A DNA stretch of 60,310 nucleotides from Nanobdellota archaeon (GCA_021818475.1 JAKADZ010000004.1:1-60310); one strand, 5' to 3'. Positions 28,710-39,038 are shown, counted from the stretch's first letter. Notes: a model not told the origin generated them from the sequence alone. Numbers and translations are program-made.

Positions 28710-29843
28710 ATGAATAATGAAGAGAGATTTCAGCTGATAAAAAGAAATACTGAAGAGATAATTGGAGAAGAAGAACTGAAAAAAATGATTGAAGAAGGAG
28801 AGCCCTTGAAACATTATATTGGATTCGAAATCTCAGGAAAAATCCATTTAGGAACAGGATTAATGAGCATGTTAAAAGTTAAGGATTTTATCGATGCAGG
28901 GGTTAATTGCACTATTTTTTTGGCAGATTGGCATACCTGGATTAATGATAAACTTGGAGGAAATCCTAATAATATAAAAAAAATTGCTTTGGGGTATTTT
29001 AAAGAAGGAATGATTGCTAGTTTAAAATGTGTTGGAGGAAATCCTAAAAAATTAAATTTTGTTCTTGGAACGGATCTTTATCATAATAATGATACTTACT
29101 GGGAGACTGTCATAGATATAAGCAAACACACGACTCTTTCAAGAATTCAACGAAGTATAACTATCCTTGGAAGAAAAGAAGAGGGAAATGTTGATTTTGC
29201 AAAATTAATTTACCCTCCCATGCAAGTTGCAGATATTTTTATTCAAGGAGTTAACCTTGCTCATGCGGGGTTAGATCAGAGAAAAGCTCAAGTTATTGCT
29301 ATTGATGTTGCTCCTAAACTTTCTTTTTTTCCCCTTCTAAATAAAAAGGGAGAACAGATAAAACCTGTTGCAGTTCATCATAAATTAATTTTGGGTTTAG
29401 GAAAACCTCCTGAATGGCCAGTAAAGAAAGAAAATCTTCAAGAATTATGGAGTTCTTTGAAAATGTCAAAATCAAAACCTGATACCTGCATTTTTGTTCA
29501 TGATTCTCCTGATGAGATAAAAAGAAAAATATCCAAAGCATTTTGTCAAGAAAAAGAAGTTGAGTTTAATCCCATTTTAGATTGGGTGAAGAGTCTTATC
29601 TTCCCAATTAAAGAAAAACTTTTGATAAAAAGGGAAGAAAAATTTGGGGGAGATGTTTTGTACAAGGATTATAAACGATTAGAAGAAGATTTTGCTTCCG
29701 GGAAATTACATCCTACCGATTTAAAGAATTCGGTTGCAGATTCGTTAATTGAAATACTTGAACCCGCAAGAAATCATTTTTCAAAAGGAGCTCCAAAAAA
29801 AGCACTCGATGAATTAAATAACCTTTTAAATGAATTTAGTTAA
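28710..29843 (+). CDS. tyrS: tyrosyl-tRNA synthetase
   Basis: HYIGFEISGKIHLGTGLM, FLADWHTWINDKLGG, LKMSKSKPDTCIFVHD. Confidence 0.95.
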   Translation: MNNEERFQLIKRNTEEIIGEEELKKMIEEGEPLKHYIGFEISGKIHLGTGLMSMLKVKDFIDAGVNCTIFLADWHTWINDKLGGNPNNIKKIALGYFKEGMIASLKCVGGNPKKLNFVLGTDLYHNNDTYWETVIDISKHTTLSRIQRSITILGRKEEGNVDFAKLIYPPMQVADIFIQGVNLAHAGLDQRKAQVIAIDVAPKLSFFPLLNKKGEQIKPVAVHHKLILGLGKPPEWPVKKENLQELWSSLKMSKSKPDTCIFVHDSPDEIKRKISKAFCQEKEVEFNPILDWVKSLIFPIKEKLLIKREEKFGGDVLYKDYKRLEEDFASGKLHPTDLKNSVADSLIEILEPARNHFSKGAPKKALDELNNLLNEFS

Positions 29844-29989
29844 ATCTTTTATTAATTTTTAAAATTGTTTATCTATATGTATTCTTAAAATAATTATCCT
29901 GGTTTGAACTCTTTTTCTTCTGTTGATTTGTCTCAGATCCTCCCGTCCTGGTGTTCACTCGTAAACTCGCTCACTAAATTAATTTCAAA

Positions 29990-30904
29990 TCAACGAGTTT
30001 TAAATTCCACTACATCCAAATCTTTTAACTTGTGATTTAACCCAACGACCTGCCCGGAATATTTTGAGCTTGGTCCCCAGATCCGTGTTTCCTTCACTTT
30101 TTCTGAAAGCCCCTTTAATATTTTTTCTGCCACATTTTTCACCGTGCTCTCCGGAGAGAGAATTATCGGTTTTTTTGCTTTTTCGCGTTCTCCCGGCTGT
30201 TTAGTGTAGACTCTTATTTTTCCAAAACTTTTGAATAATTTTTCTTTTAATTCGGATATTCCTTCTTTTGTCTTAGAAGAAATTAGAACGAAATTATATT
30301 TTTTACTCTGCAGAGTTGCAAAAATTTTCCTCTTTTCATTTTCTGAAAGCAAATCTACCTTATTGAATACTATTATTTTTTTTCCAGGAGCGCGTTCTAT
30401 AATCTTCTCAATTTCAGGAATCTGGCTTAATTCTGTTATCAAAATTAAGATTGTGTCTGCACTGTTTACAATTCCTCGGTCATAATATTCTGATTCAACT
30501 GCAGGGACTTCTATCACCTGAATTCCTACTCCGTCATAGTCCATCACTCCCACTATTGGAAATTTTGTAGTAAACTCATAATCTGCAATTTCCGGCTTTG
30601 CATTAGTAAGGAATGAAATTAAAGAGGATTTTCCAGATTTTGTTTTTCCCACGATAACCGCCTGCATGTCTTCTTTTTTTATCCCTGTTTTTGAACTTCC
30701 TTTTTTTGATTTTTTTTCTTTTGCTATTTTTTCTTTTAATCTTTTATAACGCAGCTTTATCTGTGCGCGCAAATTTTCTGCTCCTTTATGCCCCGGCAAA
30801 ACAGAAATCATCTTTTCCAAGGCAAGCAATCTGTCTTCATCATTCTGGGCAGAATAATATTCTTTCTCTGCTGCTATATACTCCGGATGCGCATTAACTG
30901 TCAT
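29990..30904 (-). CDS. OBG/DRG-like GTPase with C-terminal TGS
   Basis: [30 protein letters not shown]-terminal [28 protein letters not shown]. Confidence 0.87.
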   Translation of the reverse strand: MTVNAHPEYIAAEKEYYSAQNDEDRLLALEKMISVLPGHKGAENLRAQIKLRYKRLKEKIAKEKKSKKGSSKTGIKKEDMQAVIVGKTKSGKSSLISFLTNAKPEIADYEFTTKFPIVGVMDYDGVGIQVIEVPAVESEYYDRGIVNSADTILILITELSQIPEIEKIIERAPGKKIIVFNKVDLLSENEKRKIFATLQSKKYNFVLISSKTKEGISELKEKLFKSFGKIRVYTKQPGEREKAKKPIILSPESTVKNVAEKILKGLSEKVKETRIWGPSSKYSGQVVGLNHKLKDLDVVEFKTR

Positions 30905-30921
30905 GCTAAGGTTCTCCTCTC

Positions 30922-30979
30922 AAAATTTTGCTCAATAATTCCCGCCCAAGATGGAAATTTTTGTATTTCGCAAAATTTT
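30922..30979. repeat. palindromic element A (intergenic)
   Basis: arms AAAATTTTGC/GCAAAATTTT around CTCAATAATTCCCGCCCAAGATGGAAATTTTTGTATTTC. Confidence 0.88.
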
Positions 30980-31047
30980 TTATTGAAATTATATTCTGAA
31001 TTAATAAACATAGTAAAATCTTTAAGATAGATTAACTTAAAAAATTT

Positions 31048-31812
31048 ATGAATAAGTCAATTCTTGATGAAATAAGGAAAAAAAGAGAATTCTCCCAACT
31101 TCCCGAAATTGACATAAAAATGGCTTATGAACAATTTGAAAAAAAACAAATAACCGATGATGAAAAAATAAAACTTACAAAAGAGTTATTAAGAAAAATT
31201 TTCAGCGCTTTTGTCAGCAAGAAACTTTTATCCCCAAAAAATAAAGACCCTGAATGGATTCTTAGAAAACATATTTCCACGAAGGAAAGAATGCCATTTT
31301 ACAAAGAAATTTATAAAAGAATTTTCAGGGAAATTAAAAAAGCGAGTGTGATTGACTTAGGTGCAGGAATAAACGGATTTAGCTACAAGTTTTTCAAAGA
31401 GGAAGAACTTGAAATAGATTATACTGCGATTGAATCTGTCGGGCAATTAGTTGAACTTATGAATTTTTATTTTAAAAAAAATAAATTAAATGGAAAATCT
31501 TTTCATCTTAGCTTATTTGAATCCGAAAAAGTGAAAAAAATAATTTTAAAAGAGAAGAAACCAAGAATTATTTTTTTATTTAAGGTTATTGATGCGCTGG
31601 AATCGCTAAAGAGAGATTATTCAAAAGAATTAATTCAAAATCTTTCAAAAATTTCTGATAAAATTGTCGTGAGTTTTCCAACAAAAAGTTTGGGCAGCCG
31701 GCAAAAGTTTAAAGCAAACAGAAACTGGATAAGTGAATTTATTTATGAAAATTTCATAGTCTCTGATGATTTTGAACTTGGTGGTGAAAGATATTTGATT
31801 TTCAACAGGTAG
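31048..31812 (+). CDS. 16S rRNA (guanine-N7)-methyltransferase of ArmA/Rmt/FmrO family (homolog)
   Basis: WILRKHISTKERMPFYKEIYKRIFREIKKASVIDLGAGINGFSY ... IIFLFKVIDALESLKRDYSKELIQNLSKISDKIVVSFPTKSLGSRQKFKANRNWISEFI aligns by eye with ArmA (STNERVATLNDFYTYVFGNIKHVSSILDFGCGFNPLAL ... FVISFPIKSLSGKEKG). Confidence 0.78.
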   Translation: MNKSILDEIRKKREFSQLPEIDIKMAYEQFEKKQITDDEKIKLTKELLRKIFSAFVSKKLLSPKNKDPEWILRKHISTKERMPFYKEIYKRIFREIKKASVIDLGAGINGFSYKFFKEEELEIDYTAIESVGQLVELMNFYFKKNKLNGKSFHLSLFESEKVKKIILKEKKPRIIFLFKVIDALESLKRDYSKELIQNLSKISDKIVVSFPTKSLGSRQKFKANRNWISEFIYENFIVSDDFELGGERYLIFNR

Positions 31813-31894
31813 GTTTTTAGAAAAAAAGAAACTATAAGGGTAAAAAACTAAGATAATTCTAGGAAAAAAGTTTTATAAATTCCCTCTTCTTTTT

Positions 31895-33103
31895 TTGGTT
31901 ATGGTTAACAAATTCTACCGAAAAATATTATCAAACGGCATGACCGTTTTTTTTGAAAAAAGAGACCTCCCAATAGTCTCTGTTGTATTCGCGGTAAGGA
32001 ATGGGGGGATTAACGAATCTACCAAGGAAAAAGGCATTTCTCATCTTATTGAACACATGCTTTACAAAGGAACCCCAACAAGAAATTCAAGAAAAATTGC
32101 CGAAGAAATAGAAAAAAACGGAGGAGAACTTAATGGATTTACCGATGAGACAATTACCGCTTTTTGGTGCAAAATGCCAAGCGTTCATTTTAATCTTGCC
32201 CTTGATGTTTTAAGCGATATGATAAAAAATCCCCTCTTTGACGAGAAAGAATTAGAAAAAGAAAGGAAAGTAATTTTTGAAGAAATTAAAATGAGAAAAG
32301 ATAATCCTGCAATTTATTGCTTGGATACTATTCAGAAAGAATTATACACCGGGACTCTGGGGGAAAATTTAATCGGGACTTACGAAACGCTTAAGTCCAT
32401 AGACCGAAAAAAACTTTTTGAAAAATTTGAGCAGATATATCAGCCAAACAATATGATTTTTGGAGTTGTTGGAGATGCAAATTTTGAGGAAATTATTAAA
32501 TTTGCAGAAAAAAATTTTGGGAAAAAGAAAGGGGCGGTTCCTAAACAAAAATTCGGAATTAAAAATGAACATAAAACAGAAAAAAGAAACGGAATTGATC
32601 AAGCTAATCTTGTGTTTGCTTATCATGTTCCATTAGCAGGAGATAAAAAAAGTTATGCAGCAGAAGTTTTGGGGACTTTGATTGCAGGGGGAATGTCTTC
32701 AAGGCTGTTTGGAGAAATAAGAGATAAACGAAATTTAGCTTATTCAATCAGAGGAGATTCCAACATCACCAAATTTTTTGCATATAACACAATTTATGTC
32801 GGAACCACGAAAGAAAATGTCGAGCTAATAAAAAAAATAATTTTGAAAGAATTTGATGAAATTTCAAAAGATTTAACTGAAAAAGAACTGAATCAGATAA
32901 AAGAGCAGATTATCGGGAATTATCACATAGGAATGGAAGATTCACAGTCTCAACTTGTTAACCTGCTGATTAATGAAATAGACGGCAATGCACGGGATTT
33001 TTATGATTATGAGAAAAATATCCGCGCTGTAAAACTTGAAGATGTCAAGAAATTAGCAAGGATAAAAAAATACAGCTTTATTGCACTTGTTCCAAATGAT
33101 TAA
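31895..33103 (+). CDS. M16 family zinc peptidase
   Basis: GISHLIEHMLYKGTPTRNSRKIAEEIEKNGGELNGFT (HxxEH), RKVIFEEIKMRKDNP. Confidence 0.94.
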   Translation: MVMVNKFYRKILSNGMTVFFEKRDLPIVSVVFAVRNGGINESTKEKGISHLIEHMLYKGTPTRNSRKIAEEIEKNGGELNGFTDETITAFWCKMPSVHFNLALDVLSDMIKNPLFDEKELEKERKVIFEEIKMRKDNPAIYCLDTIQKELYTGTLGENLIGTYETLKSIDRKKLFEKFEQIYQPNNMIFGVVGDANFEEIIKFAEKNFGKKKGAVPKQKFGIKNEHKTEKRNGIDQANLVFAYHVPLAGDKKSYAAEVLGTLIAGGMSSRLFGEIRDKRNLAYSIRGDSNITKFFAYNTIYVGTTKENVELIKKIILKEFDEISKDLTEKELNQIKEQIIGNYHIGMEDSQSQLVNLLINEIDGNARDFYDYEKNIRAVKLEDVKKLARIKKYSFIALVPND

Positions 33104-33133
33104 AGTTAAAAACTCTTTTTCTTAACAAATTAT

Positions 33134-33934
33134 ATGTTTATCGTCAAGGTTCCAGGAATTAACGGGCTTGGAAAAACAAAAGGATGTGAAAGAGCCGGAA
33201 ATGCTATTTTGGAATCTTTAAAAGAAATTTACAGCAGTGAAGAAGGGAAACCCCTTGATGTTAATTTACTGGATCTTGAAGAAATTCATCTTGATAATTC
33301 AAATCTTGAATTAAGCAATAAACTTATTTACGAAAATTCCCTGGAAATTTTTGAGAGTAAACCGCAAACTATTTTTCTTGGGGGAGATCACTCCATCTCT
33401 TATTCGACAACAAAAGCCTTTCTACACTACTGCAAAATAAAAAAGAAAAAACCTTGTTTAATTATTTTTGATGCTCATCCTGACTGTATGGAACCGATGG
33501 AAGAACCGACTCATGAGGAATGGGTCAGAAAAATAGTTGAAGAAGGATTTCCAAAAGAAAATATTTTAATTGTCGGGGCGAGAAATTCACATAAAGATGA
33601 GATTGCTTTTTTGAAAGAAAATAAAATAAGAACCGTATCCATGAACGCTCTTACTGAAGATTTGAGAGATATGTGCGATACAATTATGGAATTTTCCAAC
33701 GGCAAGGAACTTTATGTTTCAATTGATGCGGATGTTATTGACCCTGCTTTTGCTCCTTCTACCGGATACCCTGAAGCAGGAGGGCTCACAAGCAGACAAT
33801 TTATTTACCTTATTCAGAGAATTAAGAAAATAAAAAATCTCAGAGCAGTAGATCTTGTAGAAATTAATGAGAAAAATGATAAAGACCGGACAACAGTCAA
33901 ATTAGGTGCTAAAATTCTTGCTGAATTAATATGA
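33134..33934 (+). CDS. arginase/agmatinase family protein
   Basis: FLGGDHSISYSTTKAF, IIFDAHPDC, YVSIDADVIDPAFAPSTGYPEAGGLTSRQ. Confidence 0.92.
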   Translation: MFIVKVPGINGLGKTKGCERAGNAILESLKEIYSSEEGKPLDVNLLDLEEIHLDNSNLELSNKLIYENSLEIFESKPQTIFLGGDHSISYSTTKAFLHYCKIKKKKPCLIIFDAHPDCMEPMEEPTHEEWVRKIVEEGFPKENILIVGARNSHKDEIAFLKENKIRTVSMNALTEDLRDMCDTIMEFSNGKELYVSIDADVIDPAFAPSTGYPEAGGLTSRQFIYLIQRIKKIKNLRAVDLVEINEKNDKDRTTVKLGAKILAELI

Positions 33935-34455
33935 AAAGAACTTTCATCGCAATTGATATCCCTGAAAACATAAAAAAAGAAATTGTCAAGATTCAGAAAC
34001 AAATCCCCTCATTTAATGGAAAATTAACTGAATATGAAAATCTGCATCTTACTTTAAAATTTCTCGGAGAAATTGATGAAAAGGTAATTGAAGAAATCAG
34101 AAAAAAATTGAGAGAATTAAAATTTACGAAATTTAATGTACAAATAGACAAGTTAGGTTTTTTTAGGAAAGAACATGGGGCAATTGTATGGCTTCATCTG
34201 GCAAATTGTGATGAATTGCAAAAAGAAATTGACAAAAAACTTGAAGGATTATTTGAATCTGAAAAAAGATTTATGAGCCATCTGACTATTGCCCGGGTAA
34301 AATCTGTCAATGTTAAAAATAACTTTTTTTCAGAAATTGAAAAAATAAAATTTATTCCCCTGAACTTTGAGGTAAATGAATTCGTCTTAAAAGAATCTAT
34401 TTTGGATCGTAAAGGACCAAGCTATAAAGATATTGAAAGGTATAAATTAGAATAA
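33931..34455 (+). CDS. thpR: RNA 2',3'-cyclic phosphodiesterase (2'-5' RNA ligase family)
   Basis: HLTLKFLGE and HLTIARVKS (two HxT motifs). Confidence 0.92.
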   Translation: MKRTFIAIDIPENIKKEIVKIQKQIPSFNGKLTEYENLHLTLKFLGEIDEKVIEEIRKKLRELKFTKFNVQIDKLGFFRKEHGAIVWLHLANCDELQKEIDKKLEGLFESEKRFMSHLTIARVKSVNVKNNFFSEIEKIKFIPLNFEVNEFVLKESILDRKGPSYKDIERYKLE

Positions 34456-34656
34456 TTTTATTTGTGAAAACTTTTTTGTTATCGTTCCCGTCCACCCGCC
34501 CAAAGGGGAATTATTTATCACCCCTTTTTTAATTGAATCTTACATTAATTTTTTGCATCTTTCACTCTTTTTAGCGAAGCATCATGACAGAATCTGATGC
34601 ATAACAATTAAATTTGCGTTAGAAAGAATGTAAGCGAGGCGAAGCCGAGCGATAAT

Positions 34657-35403
34657 TTAATATTCTTCCCCAACAAGTTTGAAAATCTCTGCTTTTTTTC
34701 CAATCTCTTTTTCAAGTTCTTCAATAGGTGCATTAATCACATTTTTTAATGAGCCAAATTTTTCCAAAAGTTTTTTTGCAGTTTTCGGGCCGATGCCAGG
34801 GAATCCTTCAAGAATAAACTGCATTTGCTCTTTTTTGTCCAAACTTTTTTTAGTTACATTTAATGAAGATTCTGTCTGTTTTTTTACTGCAAGAAGATAA
34901 ATAAATTTTGCACTGTCTTCTGCATTTTTTGTGAATATAATAGGAACTTTCCATCTTAATGCAATTGAAAGAAGAAAACCTCTGATGGCATTTGAAGAAA
35001 CTCCCCTCTCTGAATCATCTGAATACAATTCATGCTCTTCGACCCCTTCAATTAAGAGTAATTTATTTTCATACTGCTGAAGTTCCTCAAGCTGTTTTAC
35101 TAACCTTCTGTTTATCATTGAAGAAATAAAATCTGAAACGGTTTTTCTCTCAATTGCAACATTATTTACAATATAATCCCCAACTTTTAATTCTATAAAC
35201 TCAATTTCCAATCCAAGATGAATCAGCTCGGAGGCAACAAAAGAATTTTTTTCACGATAATCAATAATAATTTTTTGAGCCTGAATTTTTTTAGGCTCTT
35301 CTTTTTTTGTTTTGGAAAAAATATCCAATAAGGGTTTTGACTGCATTTTACAACGTTTCCTGCTTTTCAGTTTTAATTTTTCCTTCTTCATAATTTCGCT
35401 CAT
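34657..35403 (-). CDS. ERCC4/XPF-type nuclease + HhH (nuclease half of Hef)
   Basis: IIIDYREKNSFVASELIHLGLEIEFIELKVGDYIV, VAIERKTVSDFISSMINRRLVKQLEELQQY, GFPGIGPKTAKKLLEKFGS; true start may be MQSKPLL. Confidence 0.93.
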   Translation of the reverse strand: MSEIMKKEKLKLKSRKRCKMQSKPLLDIFSKTKKEEPKKIQAQKIIIDYREKNSFVASELIHLGLEIEFIELKVGDYIVNNVAIERKTVSDFISSMINRRLVKQLEELQQYENKLLLIEGVEEHELYSDDSERGVSSNAIRGFLLSIALRWKVPIIFTKNAEDSAKFIYLLAVKKQTESSLNVTKKSLDKKEQMQFILEGFPGIGPKTAKKLLEKFGSLKNVINAPIEELEKEIGKKAEIFKLVGEEY

Positions 35404-37102
35404 TTATTCCCGCCCAACTCGAGCATTCACTCGTTATTCCCCCCCTCCCACCCATAGGGGAAAATTTTTGTCCTCGTGAAAACTCTCTGCTCGAGCCCCC
35501 ACTCGTTGCAGTTGAATTTTTTTCCTGCACTCGTGAAAACTCTCGCCCATCCTCAAGGGAATTTTTTCTATTCGCGAAATCATTTAACATTTCTTCTTTT
35601 ATGTCCTCAATTGTTTTTTGCATTTTCTTTTCTTTTGCATTTGCCACATAATAAAAAGTTTCATCTCTTGTTCCCTTTGTTATTAACATTATCAGTTTTC
35701 CTGAAATCAATCTGGCTGTTCTTCCACTTCTCTGAATTTTTCGTATTGCTGAAGGAACTGATTCATAAAAAATGACCATATTAACCTCCGGTATATCCAG
35801 CCCTTCTTCCCCTATTGAGGTTGCACAGAGAATATTTATTTCTCCGGAAGAAAATTCTTCTATTATTTTTTTTTGTTCTTTTTGGCTCAATCCTGTTTCT
35901 CCCTTCACCCCTGTTTTTTTTGCCTGACCTACAAAAACTTTAGAATTTACTCCTTTGATTTCATTTAATCTTTTAGAGATTATTGATGCAGTATTTCTAA
36001 ACTGAGTGAAAACAATAATTTTTATCTTTTCATTTTTTGAACTTTCTTCTTTTACCAAATTAACCAGCTCTTCTATTTTTGGATGCTCCAATCCTTTTGC
36101 AAGCACTTCATTTGAACGAATATAAACTGAATTAAATTCTGGACGGCCTACTAATTTTATCACCCCTCTGCTTTTTTTGTCAGCGGCCTGTTTAAACAGA
36201 TCTTTCATATATTCATTAAAACTTGAAAGAGTCTGGGTTTCCAGAAGTTCCAATGCATGCTGAATTTTTATTGCACTTGAACAGGCACTTACCGCAAGCA
36301 TATAATTAAAATTTTTTTCTCGGGAGATAATTGCCATCAATTTTTTCTGAATTTCAATCAATCCTCCCTTGGATGAATTCCCCCACATCATCCCCCTTGT
36401 TTTCAATTCCTGAATATAAGAATCAAAAAGTTTTTTCATATTTTCCCTCATAAAATCGAATTCTTCCGGAAGTTCAACAATTCTTTTTTCAAACTTTAAC
36501 TCCTGAATATATTTTTTTACATCATCGCTGTCGCGGGTTTTTAATTCAACTTCTTCTATGGAAAGATTTCGACAGATTTCATTTATTTTTGCTTTATCAC
36601 TTCCAGGGGAAGCAGTAAGCCCCATTATTCTCTGATGTTTCGCATTTGAAGAATAATTTCTTGCAACAAAGTTATAATCATAATTTTTAATACAACGGTG
36701 AGCTTCATCTTCTATAAGAAGACAGACATCTGTCAGGTCATACAATTTTTTTTTCAGATCATTTGCAATGCACTGCGGAGTCGAAAAAATTATGTCGGAG
36801 TTCTGCCAGATTTTTTTCCTGTTTGCTGCATTTATTTCCCCTGTAAATAAACTCATCTCTGCAAATAATTCTGGAAGATGTTCGCTAAAAAATTTTATAT
36901 GCTGTTCAACCAATGGACGCGTTGGCGCAAGAAAAACAACTTTTTCCCCCGGAAATTTTTTCATTCTTTCTATTGCTACCATCAGGGCAATCAAAGTTTT
37001 TCCCAGCCCTGTCGGGAGAACTACTAAACAGTTTTTATCGATACATTTCTCAAAAATTTTTATCTGATATTCTCTTGGAGATATTTCTTTTAAAAAATCC
37101 AT
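35348..37102 (-). CDS. Hef-type SF2 helicase
   Basis: LVVLPTGLGKTLIALMVA, IEDEAHR, GLTASPG, CATSIGEEGLDIPEVNMVIFYESVPSAIRKIQRSGRTAR. Confidence 0.94.
   Translation of the reverse strand: MDFLKEISPREYQIKIFEKCIDKNCLVVLPTGLGKTLIALMVAIERMKKFPGEKVVFLAPTRPLVEQHIKFFSEHLPELFAEMSLFTGEINAANRKKIWQNSDIIFSTPQCIANDLKKKLYDLTDVCLLIEDEAHRCIKNYDYNFVARNYSSNAKHQRIMGLTASPGSDKAKINEICRNLSIEEVELKTRDSDDVKKYIQELKFEKRIVELPEEFDFMRENMKKLFDSYIQELKTRGMMWGNSSKGGLIEIQKKLMAIISREKNFNYMLAVSACSSAIKIQHALELLETQTLSSFNEYMKDLFKQAADKKSRGVIKLVGRPEFNSVYIRSNEVLAKGLEHPKIEELVNLVKEESSKNEKIKIIVFTQFRNTASIISKRLNEIKGVNSKVFVGQAKKTGVKGETGLSQKEQKKIIEEFSSGEINILCATSIGEEGLDIPEVNMVIFYESVPSAIRKIQRSGRTARLISGKLIMLITKGTRDETFYYVANAKEKKMQKTIEDIKEEMLNDFANRKNSLEDGREFSRVQEKNSTATSGGSSREFSRGQKFSPMGGRGGITSECSSWAGINERNYEEGKIKTEKQETL
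35393..35580. repeat. composite palindromic element A+C at helicase/nuclease junction of Hef
   Basis: arms ATTTCGC/GCGAAAT; internal 57-bp-spaced CTCGTGAAAACTCTC copies at 35473 and 35530. Confidence 0.88.
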
Positions 37103-37118
37103 TTTATGATTCCACCCT

Positions 37119-37745
37119 TTAGACTATAAATATTGCAAATAACATTCCTACTAAAACAAGAGATGCCAGGAAGCTCCACATTATCTTGCTTCCAAAAAAG
37201 ATTTTATTCCCGTCTAAATCTGAAATCGGAAGGATGCTGAAAAAAGCATAATACATATTTAGTCTTGCAAATAATTCAAATCCAAGAAAATAACTTACCA
37301 CTGAAAGAATTAAATTGATTATAACTCCTGACGCAGCGATTAATCCTATATGATACTCGGTTACATCTGAAAAAGTATATAATCCAAATCTTTTGGCCGC
37401 CCTATAAGTTTTAGCTTTTACGTCAAATACAAGACTTGCCATCCAGACAAAACTGTTAAAGGGGAATAAAACTATCTTAGAGATTAAAGGCAGAAATGCT
37501 CCGATTAAGAACGGCTTTTTGTTTGAAGAGTATTTTCCTACTTCCCAGAATCTCATTTCAATTTCGGAATCAAGATTATATGCGATGAACTTTTTTGTCA
37601 CCACATTAAAAAAAACCACAAGCGCCATTCCAAGGACTATTGCAAAAATTAAACTCGTTCCCCTGATAATTTCAAAAAAACCTGCAGATACGCTTAATAT
37701 AATAATTGCAAGAACTATTGCAGATATCTCTTTTTTATTCACCAT
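37119..37745 (-). CDS. S2P/M50-like membrane protein lacking an evident HExxH
   Basis: multipass; IGLIAASGVIINLILS and FFSILPISDLDGNKIFFGS resemble the second M50 motif. Confidence 0.6.
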   Translation of the reverse strand: MVNKKEISAIVLAIIILSVSAGFFEIIRGTSLIFAIVLGMALVVFFNVVTKKFIAYNLDSEIEMRFWEVGKYSSNKKPFLIGAFLPLISKIVLFPFNSFVWMASLVFDVKAKTYRAAKRFGLYTFSDVTEYHIGLIAASGVIINLILSVVSYFLGFELFARLNMYYAFFSILPISDLDGNKIFFGSKIMWSFLASLVLVGMLFAIFIV

Positions 37746-37875
37746 CTAACTTTGAACACTGTTTTTTTTATAAATATTACTCTACAAGGAAATAATCTTA
37801 ATGGGTTAATCTATCTTTTCATTTTATATTTTTTATCATGGAAAACTATTTAAATAGGACATAAATAATTTCATT

Positions 37876-38151
37876 ATGAGAATAAAAAAGATTAGTGAAG
37901 TTATCGGAAACAAAGTTTATACTGATGGAGGAGACTTTTTTGGAGAGATTGAGGAAGTAAACCTTTCTGACAACCGAATTGACGGCTGGAGAATCAGAGT
38001 CGGAGGGAATGTCATTTCTATGGTAGGGGGGGCAAAAGGAGTCATAATTCCTCACCAATTTGTTAAGGCTGTTGGTGATGTATTCTTAATTAACAAAGCT
38101 GCTTTGCCAAATCCTGACTCTTCTTTGGAAGAGATACCTGAAGACTTATAA
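37876..38151 (+). CDS. PRC-barrel-like domain protein
   Basis: ISEVIGNKVYTDGGDFFGEIEEVNLSDNRIDGWRIRV. Confidence 0.75.
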   Translation: MRIKKISEVIGNKVYTDGGDFFGEIEEVNLSDNRIDGWRIRVGGNVISMVGGAKGVIIPHQFVKAVGDVFLINKAALPNPDSSLEEIPEDL

Positions 38152-38173
38152 ATACTAAAGATTTATTTTTTAT

Positions 38174-38680
38174 ATGGCAGATGTAATCTTTTTACAAAAT
38201 GATTTATTCACTAAATTTTTATTCCCTTTCTTACTAGCATTTTTTATAGTTTTTGCAATTCTTGAACGAACAAAACTTTTCGGAGAAGGAAAAAAACAAC
38301 TTAATGCTTTAACTGCATTTGTGATTGGTCTGATTTTTGTTACTGCAGTTTATCCTGTTCTTGTTGTAAATAATTTAATTTTATTCATGACTGTCGCACT
38401 TGTTGCGATTTTTGTAATTTTGATGATTTGGGGATTTATCATGGGGGATTACACTAAATTTCAGAGCAATAAAATCTTATCATGGATTTTAATTGTTATT
38501 GCAGGAGTTGCTTTTATTGCTGCAGTAATATGGGCAACAGGATGGTATAGTAATTTGGCTAACTTTTTTTCTAACACCGGATTAAGCCAGACTATCGCAA
38601 CGAATGCAGTTTTTGTAATTGTAATCGCAGTTGCACTTGCGTTAGTTCTTAAAGGTGCTAAAGAAGTGAAAAAAGGTTAA
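38174..38680 (+). CDS. hypothetical membrane protein
   Basis: ORF with four hydrophobic segments; shares layout with next gene. Confidence 0.75.
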   Translation: MADVIFLQNDLFTKFLFPFLLAFFIVFAILERTKLFGEGKKQLNALTAFVIGLIFVTAVYPVLVVNNLILFMTVALVAIFVILMIWGFIMGDYTKFQSNKILSWILIVIAGVAFIAAVIWATGWYSNLANFFSNTGLSQTIATNAVFVIVIAVALALVLKGAKEVKKG

Positions 38681-38750
38681 ATAGAAAATTAGAGGGAGAT
38701 ATCTTATCAAAATTTTTTGATTAAAATTTATTTGTTAATGCAAATTAATT

Positions 38751-38865
38751 GCTCCGCGCCAGACTTCGTCAAGGCGTTTCGCTAAGGAAAAAGTTGTTAA
38801 TGCGCGAAATTTTTTTGACAGGGTTTAACGGGTTTTCTTTGAATATTTTAAAAAGAGGTGATAAA
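38751..38865 (+). repeat. intergenic structured element D
   Basis: GCTCCGCGCCAGACTTCGTCAAGGCGTTTCGCTAAGG...AAAAAGAGGTGATAA; related copies 39734-39849, 57648-57743, partial 47945-48023, inverted ~34570-34620. Confidence 0.8.
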
Positions 38866-38902
38866 AATTTATAATTTAATCCTGAACAAATCTTTACCTT
38901 GC

Positions 38903-38977
38903 AATTTTGTTTTTAATTCCCAACCCTCCCGCCCTCAAACGCCTTCGGCGTTTGCAAACATTTGTAAAAACAAAATT
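38903..38977. repeat. palindromic element B
   Basis: arms AATTTTGTTTTTA/TAAAAACAAAATT; inner hairpin CAAACGCC TTC GGCGTTTG. Confidence 0.9.
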
Positions 38978-39038
38978 AATCTTTTTAACAGACCGTTTTT
39001 ACGAAACATATTTAAATATTCTCTAATTAATTTACTCA

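Noticed and set aside
38858-39038. N-terminal extension of ORF 38858-39607
   Set aside because: Encoded mainly by element B; ATG 39039 or TTG 39060 with a GGGGTGAT signal is a better start.
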